64,000 nucleotides of DNA from Medakamo hakoo (Eukaryota > Chlorophyta > Trebouxiophyceae > Coccomyxaceae). The stretch's first letter is position 1. Every line of letters begins with the position of its first letter. The position numbers and the translations under genes were made by a program. Location: the NCBI GenBank assembly GCA_026636295.1, contig CP089456.1:868001-932000 (forward strand), written 5' to 3'. This document shows positions 1-9,521 of the stretch, in pieces. The notes beneath the pieces are model-generated. The model was not told where the DNA came from and searched no databases. It saw only the letters and a list, made by a program, of their open reading frames with translations.

Positions 1-748
1 GCCCGCCCGACAGGGCGACCAAGTCGGTCTTGGACAGGCCCTTCGCCGCGAAGGAGGCGATGAGTGACGCCGGGCTGGCGTCCTCGGACGGCAGGCGGCC
101 TGGCGGGTCGGCGGCGCTCGCGTCCACCCGGCCCACAGGCACGTCGATGGCGGGCCCGCCTGTGACAGCGACCGCGTACGCCCCGCCCAGGGCAATCAAG
201 TCCGCGGAACTCAGCCCTTCGCCCTTGGTCGCCGGGTCGGCTGCCAGCCGCTTGGCCACACCTTCGATGACCCGCCACCCGCGCTTCAGGCCGAAGCTTT
301 CCGGCCGGTCCAGCTCGAAGCGGATGGACCCGTTGGCACCGCCGCTGCGTTCTTTAGTGTCAAACGCGGCGGCGTCGTGGAAAGCCAGGCGCAGCAGCAC
401 GGGCGCTTTGGTCTTGCCGGCCTCGGCGTCAAAGGCGCGGCGGACCGCGGCAGCCGCGGCCGGTGGGAGCGGGCGCAGCGGGCCCGTGCCGGCGACGGCT
501 GCGGGTGGCAGCACTGCCGCCGCGCCCGTCACTGCCGCAAGTCCACTGGTCAGGGGTGTGAGCAGACGCACCAAGCCGGCGGCTACGCCGGTGAGGAGCA
601 CGGACCGGCGGTCGGCGGACGGGGCATGTGTCGGGCCGGCATCGGGCCGGCGTGCGGCGAGAGGGGTGAGTCGACCGGAGCGCTGGCCCAAACGCCGGCC
701 AGCCACGGGTCCTCCAACCGCGCTACGACTCTGCAAGGCCGCCGGCAT
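1..748 (-). CDS. Thylakoid-lumen class I haem peroxidase (ascorbate peroxidase/TL29-like), 3' part beyond window
   Basis: The visible 249 codons give the N-terminal part of a class I peroxidase; the gene runs off the left edge. Residues 1-46 look like a plastid transit peptide, and residues 47-60 (RRSVLLTGVAAGLV) are a twin-arginine-type thylakoid signal ending near an AAA cleavage site at about 78. The distal haem motif RLAFHDAAAFD follows at about 120-130 with the catalytic Arg120 and His124 present. Further family blocks are GSIRFELD, a TGGPAIDVPVGR stretch and DLVALSGG, which stops exactly where the proximal haem-binding His should follow. The ATG at 748 was chosen because it starts the bipartite signal. 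Plant TL29/APX4 is lumenal but has lost part of its active site, whereas the distal residues here are intact, so this may be an active lumenal peroxidase. The rest of the family assignment cannot be tested inside the window. Confidence 0.8.
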   Translation of the reverse strand, partial: MPAALQSRSAVGGPVAGRRLGQRSGRLTPLAARRPDAGPTHAPSADRRSVLLTGVAAGLVRLLTPLTSGLAAVTGAAAVLPPAAVAGTGPLRPLPPAAAAAVRRAFDAEAGKTKAPVLLRLAFHDAAAFDTKERSGGANGSIRFELDRPESFGLKRGWRVIEGVAKRLAADPATKGEGLSSADLIALGGAYAVAVTGGPAIDVPVGRVDASAADPPGRLPSEDASPASLIASFAAKGLSKTDLVALSGG

Positions 749-940
749 TCGGAAGGGGTGAGAATGGGAGGAGGAAAAAGGAGGCAGGCGGCGCGGGACG
801 GGCGAGTTTTTTTTCCCTTTCCTCGCTCTGTGAGCAGGGGCCGCGCTCTCCCATCATCCCTCACCCCCCACACCCCTCCATCATCACGGTGAGCAAAAAC
901 ACGCGTCCGCGCAGTTACACCCCAACCCCCACACACAATG

Positions 941-3035
941 TCAGCGAATGTTGGCCCGGGCCATGGCACCCAACGGCACGGGCCCGTCCCCCTCCCCACC
1001 ACCGCCGCCGCGCGCCCGCGGCCCCGGAAACACCGACCAGAAGCGCAGCGTCTCATCGCCCGCGCCCGTGACGACCGTCTGGCCGTCGGGCGCGGCCGCC
1101 AGGTACAGGACGCGCAGGGTGTGGCCGGTCAGCGTGGCCAGCCGACTCAACGTCCCCGGCCCGCCAGGCCCGCCGTACTTCCACAGCGCGACCTGGTTCT
1201 GGGAGTAGCCGTGCGTCGAGACGAGCTCGTTGGCGTGGCGCGCCCAGGCCAGGTTGCAGACCTGGGAGCCGGTGTCCAGGACGCCCAGGGGCGGCGGGCC
1301 GGGGTCGCCGGGCGGGGGCGGGGGCGGGGCGGGCCAGCCCGCGGCCGTGGCGGCGGCGGCGGCGGCGGCCGCGGCGGCGGCGGCGGCCGCCGCGCCCGCC
1401 GACGCAATGGAAGACCTGCCCCCGCCGCCGCCGCCGCGCCCGCCCTCGCCGGCGGCGGCCGTGTTCCACACGCGGATGCACCGGTCCGCCGTGCCACCAC
1501 CGGACGCCAGGAGGCCGTGCTGGTGCGGGGACCAGGCCAGGGCCTTGATGGCGGCCGTGTGGTGGGCCAGGCGCAGGCGGGGCGCGTCGGGCCGGCGCGG
1601 GCACCAGACGTGGAGCAGGTTGTCGTTGCCGCCCGACGCGAGCGACCGGCCGCCGTCGGGCGACCAGCGCAGGCCGCACACCTCCGACCGGTGCGCGCCC
1701 AGCCGGGCGGTCAGGGCGTCCGCGTCGGCCGACGGGCCGGGCGGCGCCCGGACGTCGCGCGCGAGGATGGACCGGTCGCGCGACCCGGTCGCGAGGGACG
1801 GGCCGGACCAGGCCATCGCGCCGACGCGGCCGCGGTGGCCGGCCAGGGTGCGCACCCGCGCGCCCGCGGCCACGTCCCACAGCTGGACGGCGCCCGACCC
1901 CGTGCCGACGGCCAAGTACGTCCCCCGCCCCGACCAGGACACGGAACAGACGGCGTCACCGCCGCCCGGGTCGGCGGGCAGCGGCCCGGCCGCGGCACCG
2001 CCGTCCAGGCCGGCCGTGGAGCCGGCGAGGTCGACCAGCTTCGTCACTTTGGCGGTCGCGGCGGACCACAGGTAGACGGTGGAGCCCAGGCCGACAGCCA
2101 GGACGTTGGACGACGACCAGTCGACCAGGTTCAAGTAAAAGTCGTCCGCCAGCGCGGGCGCGTCCAGGACCTTGAAGGGCGTGCGCGCGACCTTGCGGGG
2201 CGGGCGGGCGGGCGAGGGCGGCGCCCCGCCCGGCGAGAACAGGGCGCCCGCACCGGCGGCGACGGCTCGCCCGGGCCGGCGCCCCGCCACCGCGTCGTCC
2301 GCGTACGCCAGCACGCGCCGCCCGCCCGCCGGGCTGGGCGGCGGGCGCAGGCGGCCGGCGGGCGAGGCCGGGATGGAGGGCGGCGGCGGGGGCGGACGCC
2401 CCCCCGCGCCCAGCAGCTCGGCCCGCAGCAGCGCCGCGTACGCGCCGCCCGCGCCGCCGCCGTCGCCTCCATCGCCGCCGCCGCCGCCGCCGACCGTCCC
2501 GGTCGTAGACGCGCCCGCACCCGAGGCAGACCGGGGAGGCGTGGCGGGCATGGTCGCGCCCGTCATGGCGCCGCCGCCGGGCGTGGCCGGCGTGGCAAAG
2601 GGGTGTGGGGGTGGGTGTGGGGGTGGGGACGCCGGTGCGGCGGCTGTCGTTGCGCCCGTCACACCTCCGCCAGGTCCTTCCGCCAGGGCCATGGCCGTGT
2701 CCAGCCCGGACGCTCCGGGTCGGAGGGAAGCGGAGCGGGACGGGATGTGGCGGTCGGCGTAGGTCAGGGACGGGGCGCTGGGAGGGCGTGGTGAAGGAGG
2801 GGGGGGCAGGGATGGTGAGCCGGCCAGGGCAGGCACAGCGCGCGCCCTTTGCTGTCGCCCACCGTCACACTCACCGCCCTGACGCGGAAGGACTGGGCGC
2901 GGACCGGTCCGGGAAGAGCGGCCGCCGGGCGGGCGACGCGCCGATGGACGGTGCCGTGCCGGCTGCCGCGGCCGCAGCAAAGGGCGAGGGTGGGGGCAGG
3001 CCCGCCGGCGGGCGGCGCGGCGGCGTCACGTCCAT
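941..3035 (-). CDS. CCS52: CDH1/FZR/CCS52-type activator of the anaphase-promoting complex
   Basis: Two exons, 2875-3035 and 941-2777, joined across a 97-nt intron with matching phase, give 665 residues. The protein activates the APC/C ubiquitin ligase and selects cell-cycle substrates. It carries every hallmark: C-box DRHIPSR soon after the splice junction, the CDH1-type YAALLRAELLG segment, the KVLDAP plus FYLNLVDWS block opening the WD40 propeller, and the C-terminal Ile-Arg tail (ANIR) that docks on the APC. The LLRAELLG element favours the CDH1 branch over CDC20. Around residue 505-525 a run of about 15 alanines followed by prolines is inserted inside the propeller, between two blades, and glycine-rich loops interrupt other blades. 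The start at 3035 gives the short MDVTPPRR N-terminus; the same frame is open upstream as MRKKP but that lies in the leader. The gene is head to head with the RNF10-like gene. Confidence 0.93.
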
Positions 3036-3857
3036 TTGTTTGGGGGTGGGCGGAGGGGCGGGCTTTTTCCTCAAATTCTTTCAATGCAGGACGTTGCAAA
3101 GTCGTCAGCAGGCCAGTGCCCGTGAGTTGGCGGGGGCCAGGGCCCGCGGGAAACCTGTGGAAAGTGTCGGAAGGCGGAGTCAAAATGGGAGTTGGCCGCA
3201 AGCGCGCGCGGCGGACAGGCGCGCTCCGGCACGGGCCTGCGGGCGCCGGGCACCGCACACCCTCCAATTCCCGCGGTGGCTGAGAACGTATGCATTCTGC
3301 GCACGCGCCCGGGTGGTCGGGAGGGGCGAGCCGTGGGGTCGACGGCCGGCCAGTTCGGCCGGTCTCCCCCGCAACACCACGGCTTGCTTGCCCCATGGCT
3401 AGCGCACCTGCTGCTTTATTGGTCCCGCGCCCAAAAAGCCCGGGCGGGCGCGCGCGTGGGGCAGTCTTATTTGACGGCGGGTGCGTGGCCACACACGCGC
3501 GCAGGGGCGGGGAAGAGGAGGCACAGGGGAGGCACAGGGGAGGCCGTTCCCCTTGCGGGCCTCCTGGGGCCGGGCCGGGAAGGAAGGGAGAGTGGAGGAG
3601 AGCGAGGCCTGCCCCGCGCGCGCTCTCACTCCCGTGTGACACCGCGGCCATTCGGCTTTTTTCCCGTGCCGTGCGCACGCAGCGGCCCGCCGGCCTTCCT
3701 CGCGCCCCCAGGGGCCTGGACCGCGTACAATCGCAGCTGTCACGCGCGCGCGGCCCGGGCGCCAGGCGTGCCCGCATTGGCGCGCGCAGGCGAAATAAGT
3801 CGAGCGAAACTCGGGCCTCTCAAAACCATCTCGCCCCGGGCCCCCCATCCCACCCCC
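3036..3857. promoter_or_regulatory. Divergent intergenic region between CDH1 and RNF10-like genes
   Basis: This 822-bp stretch separates two head-to-head genes and should hold both promoters and leaders. No coding segment with family similarity is seen, although long frames stay open because of base composition. A match to the plant E2F consensus (ATTCCCGC, 3267-3274) is present, which would suit a cell-cycle gene, but a single 8-bp match is weak. A short direct duplication of AGGCACAGGGG lies near 3520-3545, and a CCAAT-like ATTGG lies at about 3418. Confidence 0.4.
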
Positions 3858-6044
3858 ATGTCCGGCCGCGCCGGCCAGCGGGCCGACCACCTCCTCAACT
3901 TCACCCGCGCGGGTCCTGGCCCCGGGTCCGCGGCTGCATCTGGCAGGGACGGCGGGAACCACCGCCGCCGGTCGCGCCCGCCGCCCTCGTCGTCGTCCTG
4001 GTGGGCCGCGCCCGGGTCGGCGCCGCCCCCGCCCGCGCCGCCCGCCCAGCAGCGCGCCCGCTTCCTCAGCGGCCTGGGCGCCCGGCTGCTCGTCTCCGAT
4101 GCCGCGCCGCCCGTCCTCGGCGGCCCGGCCGCCACGCCCGTCGACTGGGACGACGTCGCGGAAGTCTTGCTGGCCGGGCCCGCGCCGGTCACGTGCTCCA
4201 TCACGCTCGAGTGCCCGCCGACGCCGGCCCCGCTCATCACGCCGTGCGGCCACGTCTTTGCGGGGCCCGCCATCGCGGCGCACCTGGCCGCCCGCCGCGC
4301 CTCGGGCGTCTCCGTCCCGACGTGTCCGCTGTGCTACGCGCCGCTGGCGGCGAGGGACATGCGCCCCGTGCGGCTGGTGCGCACGCCGCCGTCCGCCGCG
4401 CCGGCGACCGTCCGCTTTGTGCTGCTGCGCCGGGAGAAAGGGGACGCGGGCTTACCAGAACCGGTGGACGTGGACGCTGCTGCGACGGCGGCAGCCGCAG
4501 CGGGCGTGTGTTCGCCCTCGTCCGCCCTGCCGTCGTACGACTTGTTCCGCCCGACGACGGCCGTGTCCGACCCGTCCCCGATCTGGGCCGCCGAAGCCGC
4601 CGCTTTAGCCGCCCACGCCGCCGACGTGGCGGGTGGGCTGGACGCGGCGGTGGAAGGTCCCGCAACGCTGGGAGCTTTGGATGCGCTCGCGAGGCGGGCG
4701 GCCGCGTGGGCGGAGCGGCGCGCGCGCCTGCGCGAGGACGCGGCGGCCGTCGCGGCGGCCGTCGCGGCCGAAGCCGCTGGCAGCAGCGGAGGCCGGGCCG
4801 CAACCTCCTGGCCGCCGCGGCCGGACCCGACCGGCCCAACCCCCGGCCTGCCCTCGCCTGACGACGCGGCAGCGGCAGCCGTGCGCGTGGTGACGGCCGC
4901 GCGCGACGCGGCGGCGGCCGCGCTGGATGCAGCGGGGCGGGCGGCCGCGGCGGCAGCCGTCGCGGACGCCGAGTTCCCGGCGCTGCGCAGCGGGAGCGGT
5001 TCCCAGCCGTCCACGCCGCCGGCGGGCGCGGTGGCGGTGGAAGCCGCGGCGGCGGCGGCCGCGGCGGCCGCGGCGGCCGGTCGGACAACCTCCCCCGCTC
5101 CCCGGTCCTCGGCCCGCGCCGCCCGCGCCGCCCACGCCGCACAACAACCGTCCTGGTTTTACTACCAGGCCGCGGATGGGCAGGCGCTGTTCTTAGCTCC
5201 GCTGGACGCGCGCGCCATCGCGGAAGCGCACGGTGGGTGGGCGGCCGCGCCGCCTGTGCTGGTCGCGCCTGTTGTTGCGGTGGAGAGCGTGCCCGCGTCT
5301 TCGCCCGCCGCCCGGCGCGCGCACCGCCACCTGTCGCACTCACCTGCTGCGGGTACCTGGAACTTTGCGCAGCTGGATCTTCATGCCATCCTGCCGCCGG
5401 AGTCGCTGAGCGCGCCCGTTGCGGCGGAGGTGCGGGCGCGCGACGCCCGGAGGAGCGCGTCCGCCGCGCGCGCGGCGGCGGCGGCGAGGCGGGAAGCGGC
5501 GGCTGAAGCGGCGGCGGCGGCGGCGGCGGCTGCAGCCGCGGCCGGCCCTTCGCATGCTGAGCTGCGCGCCATGCCCCTGCCCGCCGCGTCCCGCCTGCCC
5601 GCGGCGGAGGCCGCTGCCCTCCTCGCGGCGGAGATGGAGGCGAGCGGGCTGGGTGACGAGGACGGCGTGCCTGCGCCGTCGCCGCCGCAGCCTGGTGTGT
5701 CGTTCGCCCACATGGCCAGGCACGGCTTTGCAGCTGCGGGCCCCGCGCTTGGTGAGGTTGGTGCGTCGCCGTCGCCGCCTGCGGCGGGTGGGGTGTGGGG
5801 CAGAGGCAACAGTGGTGGTGGGCCGTCGCCGTCGCCGCCTGCGGCGGGTGGGGTGTGGGGCAGAGGCAACAGTGGTGGTGGGCCGTCGCCGTCGCCGCCT
5901 GCGGCGGGTGGGGTGTGGGGCAGAGGCAACAGTGGTGGTGGGCCGTCGCCGCCTGCGGCGCAACAACAGTCAACCAGCAGCGGGCGCCGCCCGCCCGTGC
6001 CGACGGTGCTGCTGTCGACGGCGGGGCACCGGGCTAGGCGGTAG
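3858..6044 (+). CDS. RNF10: RNF10-like RING finger protein with an altered RING
   Basis: A single-exon gene of 728 residues. The start at 3858 places the RNF10-type HLLNF motif at residue 12; upstream in-frame Mets lie in the divergent leader. RNF10 proteins are RING-type ubiquitin ligases implicated in ribosome ubiquitination. Recognisable blocks are the RING region (about 113-160: CSITLECPP, TPCGHVF, CPLCYAPL followed by DMRPVRL), the YYQAADGQALFLAPLDAR block near 434 and the RAHRHLSHSP/W-FAQLDL block near 480. Two usual zinc ligands differ: the second Cys is Thr in CSIT, and the Cys after CGHVF is Ala; a nearby Cys in LEC could compensate. Long Ala-rich helices fill the spaces, and the C-terminus holds three near-perfect copies of a 20-residue repeat encoded by 60-bp tandem units. 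Family identity is firm; ligase activity is uncertain. Confidence 0.85.
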   Translation: MSGRAGQRADHLLNFTRAGPGPGSAAASGRDGGNHRRRSRPPPSSSSWWAAPGSAPPPPAPPAQQRARFLSGLGARLLVSDAAPPVLGGPAATPVDWDDVAEVLLAGPAPVTCSITLECPPTPAPLITPCGHVFAGPAIAAHLAARRASGVSVPTCPLCYAPLAARDMRPVRLVRTPPSAAPATVRFVLLRREKGDAGLPEPVDVDAAATAAAAAGVCSPSSALPSYDLFRPTTAVSDPSPIWAAEAAALAAHAADVAGGLDAAVEGPATLGALDALARRAAAWAERRARLREDAAAVAAAVAAEAAGSSGGRAATSWPPRPDPTGPTPGLPSPDDAAAAAVRVVTAARDAAAAALDAAGRAAAAAAVADAEFPALRSGSGSQPSTPPAGAVAVEAAAAAAAAAAAAGRTTSPAPRSSARAARAAHAAQQPSWFYYQAADGQALFLAPLDARAIAEAHGGWAAAPPVLVAPVVAVESVPASSPAARRAHRHLSHSPAAGTWNFAQLDLHAILPPESLSAPVAAEVRARDARRSASAARAAAAARREAAAEAAAAAAAAAAAAGPSHAELRAMPLPAASRLPAAEAAALLAAEMEASGLGDEDGVPAPSPPQPGVSFAHMARHGFAAAGPALGEVGASPSPPAAGGVWGRGNSGGGPSPSPPAAGGVWGRGNSGGGPSPSPPAAGGVWGRGNSGGGPSPPAAQQQSTSSGRRPPVPTVLLSTAGHRARR
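5761..5940 (+). repeat. Three tandem 60-bp units inside the RNF10-like gene
   Basis: Positions 5821-5880 and 5881-5940 are identical and 5761-5820 differs only in the first few bases; a partial fourth unit follows at 5941. The period of 60 bp keeps frame, encoding repeats of GPSPSPPAAGGVWGRGNSGG near the C-terminus. Identity between units points to recent duplication or ongoing homogenisation. Confidence 0.97.
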
Positions 6045-6217
6045 GCGTGTGGAGGGGTTGGGTGGCGCCGTGGTTGTTGCATGAAGGCCAAGAAACGAAA
6101 GCGTTGTTCCCCTGTGGAGGACAGGTGGCGTACGAAGAACAAACGGTCCACTTTTCCCATCAAACAACACGCACACACAGCCCGTCCATTCCCCCCCGTC
6201 CGCACACCACACCCCTC

Positions 6218-9101
6218 TCACCTCTTCCGCTTCTTGTCCCCACCGCCACCCCGCCTCTTCATCCGTTTCTTGCCGTGCCGGGGCTCGCCCTCGTCTTCCG
6301 CCGCCTGAGCAGCTGCCGCGCCGTCGCCTTCCACCGCCACGTCCTCCGCCGCCTGTGTCGACGTCCCAGCACCCAACGGGTCCGGGTTGGGCGGCGCCCC
6401 CGCCGCGGCCGGCTTGGCCGGCCCAGCAGCAGTCCCAGCACCCAGCGGATCGGCGTTGACCGGCGCGCCCGCGGCGGCGGGCTTCGCCGGGCCGGCCAGC
6501 GGTGCCCCTGGCGCGGCAGGTTTTGCCGGACCGCCGGCCGTCCCAGCGCCCAACGGGTCCGCGTTCAGCGGCGCGCCTGGGGCGGCCGGCTTGGCCGGAC
6601 CGGCACTGCCAGCCCCCAACGGGTCCGCGTTCAGCGGCGCACCGGGCGCGGCCGGCTTGGCCGGACCGGCACTGCCAGCCCCCAACGGGTCCGCGTTCAG
6701 CGGCGCGCCGGGCGCGGCCGGCTTGGCCGGGCCACTCCCTGCGCCGAGAGGGTCGGCGTTCAGTGGCGCCCCCGCCGCCGCGGGTTTCGCGGGCCCGGGC
6801 TTGGCTCCCGCCGCCCCACCAGCACCCAGCGGGTCCGCATTGAGCGGCGCCCCCGCCGCAGCAGGCTTAGCCGGCATCGTCGCCGCTCCCGCGGGCGGCG
6901 ACGTCAGCAGCCCACCCAGCGTCGGTGGCCCCGACACGGGCGCGGGCGGTGGCGGCGCGTTCAGCGCAAACGCGCCGTACGCGCCACAGTTTTTGATGTT
7001 GACGCACGGGTCGTTGAACGGACCACCTGCGGGTTGCGGCGAGGGATGGGAGAGAGAGAGGGAGAGAGGGAGAGGTGAGAAGCGGCGGGTGTGTCGCAGA
7101 AAAAGTGCACCCCCCCCCCTCTCCATCCATTTTCCATCGAAACTCACCAAACGTGTCGTTGGCACAGTACGACACCTGCGCCGCCCGGGCCGCAATGATC
7201 AGCTCGTTGGGCCGCTGGCCCAACAACTGTCCACCCATCAGCGTCGTCGCGTCGCACGCGCAGCCCGAAATCGTAAACAGGCGCAAGTCCGGGCAGCACT
7301 CGGGCACCAAATCTTTCTGCGCGGCTTTGCCCGCGGCCATGACGGCCCGGCACTCCGCTTTCGCAATGTTCTCCTTGATCTCGTCCGGCAGCGACCGAAT
7401 GGCCGGCAGCGTCCTGCGGCAGGGTCCCAGCAACAGGCGGATGGCCTGGGACGCGCACGAGAAATAAATCTGGTTGTCGGAGCCAATCATCGTCGTCCGC
7501 CGGTCGGCCGCGACCAGGTTGGAGACCATGCCCTCCTGGTTGCCGCCCGGGTTGGAGAGGAGCGTGGAGCCGGACGCCACAGGCACGGCGTGGTCGGCGA
7601 CTTGGGAGCCGCCCGACGTCAGCGAGTACGTCGGCGGCGCGTTGGACTGCTGGTTGGACGTTTGGGCGCCGACGCCTGCCGAGCGCGGGTTGAACGGCCA
7701 GTTGAAGGGGTCGTTGATGGGCAAGGGCATGTCGCGCAGGCCGTACGGGGCGGGCGCGCCTGGCAGTGGGGGTGGCGGCGGCGCGGGCGGCAGGATGATG
7801 TTGGACGCCGCGGCCGCTCCCGCCGGGCGGGCGAGGCCGGGCGGGGAGACGGCGGTCGTGGCCGCGGCCGCGCCAGCTGCGGCGGGCACGCCAGGCGCCG
7901 CTCCACCCACAGCGCCACCCGCACCCATCGCCCCACCGCTGCCGGGCGCATTCAAGGCCGGCCGCGGCGGCGAAGGAGCGACGGACGCCCGGGTCAGCGA
8001 GTCTTTCGGAGCCGCGGCGGTGGTGGTCGCGGCCGCACCAGCACCGAGCGGCAGCGGCGCCTTGGCGCCCGCAGGCCCGGCCGCCAGGGCGCCCGCCGGC
8101 GCGGGCGCGCCCACCATCGCCGCACCGGGCGCGGGCGCGCCCAGCACGGCCGCCGCGCCCACGCCCTGCTGCTGGACGGGCGACACGGGGTTGAGGGCGG
8201 GCTTGTAGGCACCGGCCGCGACGGCCGCCTGGGTGGCGGGGTTGGCGGTCAGGGCCGGGCGGACGGTGGCCGTGGCGGCGTTGGACACGACGCCGGCGGG
8301 CATGGCAGCCGGCACGGCTCCCGCAGCAGCAGCAGCAGGCAAGCCGGGCGTGCCGACGACGGGCGCGGCGCCGGGCGCGGCCGCCGCCGCGGGCTTGGCT
8401 GCCGCCGTCGCCGCAAGGCCCGGCGCAGCGACCGCGCCGGGCTTCGCGCCCGCACCGCCCGCTGCCGCCGGCGACGGCGGCAGCAGGGGCGTCGGCTGCG
8501 CACCGGGCGCAGGCGGCGGCGGCGGCGCGGGAGGCAGGAACCACCACTGGACGCGCTGCTGGACGCCGACGTTCCACCACCGGCCCGGGCGGCGGGTCGG
8601 GGCCGGGGTGGGCGCCGGCACGGACGCGGGTTTTGCGCCCGGCAAGCCGCCGGGAGCGGGTGCGCTGACGGGCTTGGGCACGGCCGGGCTGCCCGCGCCC
8701 AGCGGGTCGGCGTTCAGGCCCGGTGCCGCGGCCGGCTTGGCGGCGGCCGTGGCTGGAGACCCCGCGCCGAGCGGGTCTGCGTTGAGAGCGGGCGCGCCGG
8801 CCGCAGCCGGTTTGGCGGGCACGGCAGGCGAGCCGGCGCCCAGCGGGTCCGCGTTGAGGGGCGCCCCAGCCGCCGCTGGTTTGGCCGGCATGGCGAGCGT
8901 CGTGCCCGCGCCGGCCGTCTCGGCGGCCTGCAAAGGCGCGCCGTCTGCCGTCGAGCCGTCGGACGGCGGCATGTCGGCGACCGGCTCCTCGCCGCGCTTC
9001 TTGTGGTGCGGCTTTGCGGCTCCTCCTTCCGGTCCGGCCGCCAGGAGTAAGACAGCCACCAGGGCGGTGGCCACCGCGGCGCGGCGGCGGGCCGGCCGCA
9101 T
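6218..9101 (-). CDS. Secreted repeat-rich protein with a central Cys-rich domain, function unknown
   Basis: Exons 7148-9101 and 6218-7026, separated by a 121-nt intron with matching phase, give 920 residues. The start is set by a clear signal peptide (RRRAAVATALVAVLLLAA). After it come three copies of a 19-residue module, PAKPAAAGAPLNADPLGAG or close variants (about 70-140). A Pro/Ala-rich middle follows, then a domain at about 540-675 with ten cysteines including ECCPDL and SGCACD. Eight further copies of the same module lie at about 700-870, one of them shortened. The C-terminus is strongly basic (KKRMKRR and DKKRKR). I recognise no family for the Cys domain. Extracellular matrix or cell wall location is an inference from the signal peptide and low-complexity Pro/Ala repeats. 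It is tail to tail with the RNF10-like gene and 172 bp away. Confidence 0.75.
6360..6860 (-). repeat. Distal array of PAKPAAAGAPLNADPLGAG coding repeats (eight copies)
   Basis: Degenerate tandem units of about 57-69 bp within the second exon of the secreted repeat gene. One unit is shortened, lacking the NADPLGAG half. The same module occurs three times near the N-terminus (about 8690-8895), so the array flanks the Cys-rich domain on both sides. Confidence 0.9.
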
Positions 9102-9484
9102 GGTTGGGGGCGGGGAGTGTGCTTGGCTAGCGAGCGCGCGGCGGAGTGTGGCGGGCGTCGCGTGGGTGGGGGACGCGGTGCTCCAATGCTCCCACACTTC
9201 AGCGTTGGTCTGTGGGTGTTGTGCGTGCGTGTGGGTGAGTAAGGTAAGCAGAAACGGCATGGCGTGGGCGCGGCGGATTTTCTTGGACCAACTGAATTGG
9301 CGCGGGCGCGGGGCGCAGAAAATTGAGGTGGAAACGCGCACGCGCGGCCGGACGGCCGCACACGCTCCACCTGGCGCCTGTCTTGAGCGGCCAGGGATGC
9401 CGCAGTGTCATTGACATTGTGAAAAAAACGGTGGGCGCCAGCCGTGTAACGCACCCCGCACGGAAAAGCAAATGTGGGCGCCGC

Positions 9485-9521
9485 TCTCACTGGTGTTTCT
9501 TACTCTCACTGGTGTTTCTTA
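9485..9521. repeat. Direct duplication of an 18-bp unit at the acyltransferase 3' end
   Basis: CTCACTGGTGTTTCTTAC occurs twice in a row at 9486-9503 and 9504-9521. The right-hand copy contributes the last codons and the stop of the acyltransferase; the left-hand one lies just beyond the stop. It looks like a recent small duplication. Confidence 0.9.

Noticed and set aside
938-2794. A 618-residue open frame on the + strand
   Set aside because: It mirrors the CDH1 gene on the other strand and has only Arg/Gly/Ala composition.
5761-5940. CRISPR-like regular repeats
   Set aside because: Period of 60 bp with no spacers, in frame within an RNF10-like gene of a eukaryote.
6387-9050. An 887-residue + strand frame with Gly/Ala/Pro repeats
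   Set aside because: The repeats are the reverse-strand image of the secreted repeat protein, which has a signal peptide, an intron with good ends and a Cys domain.
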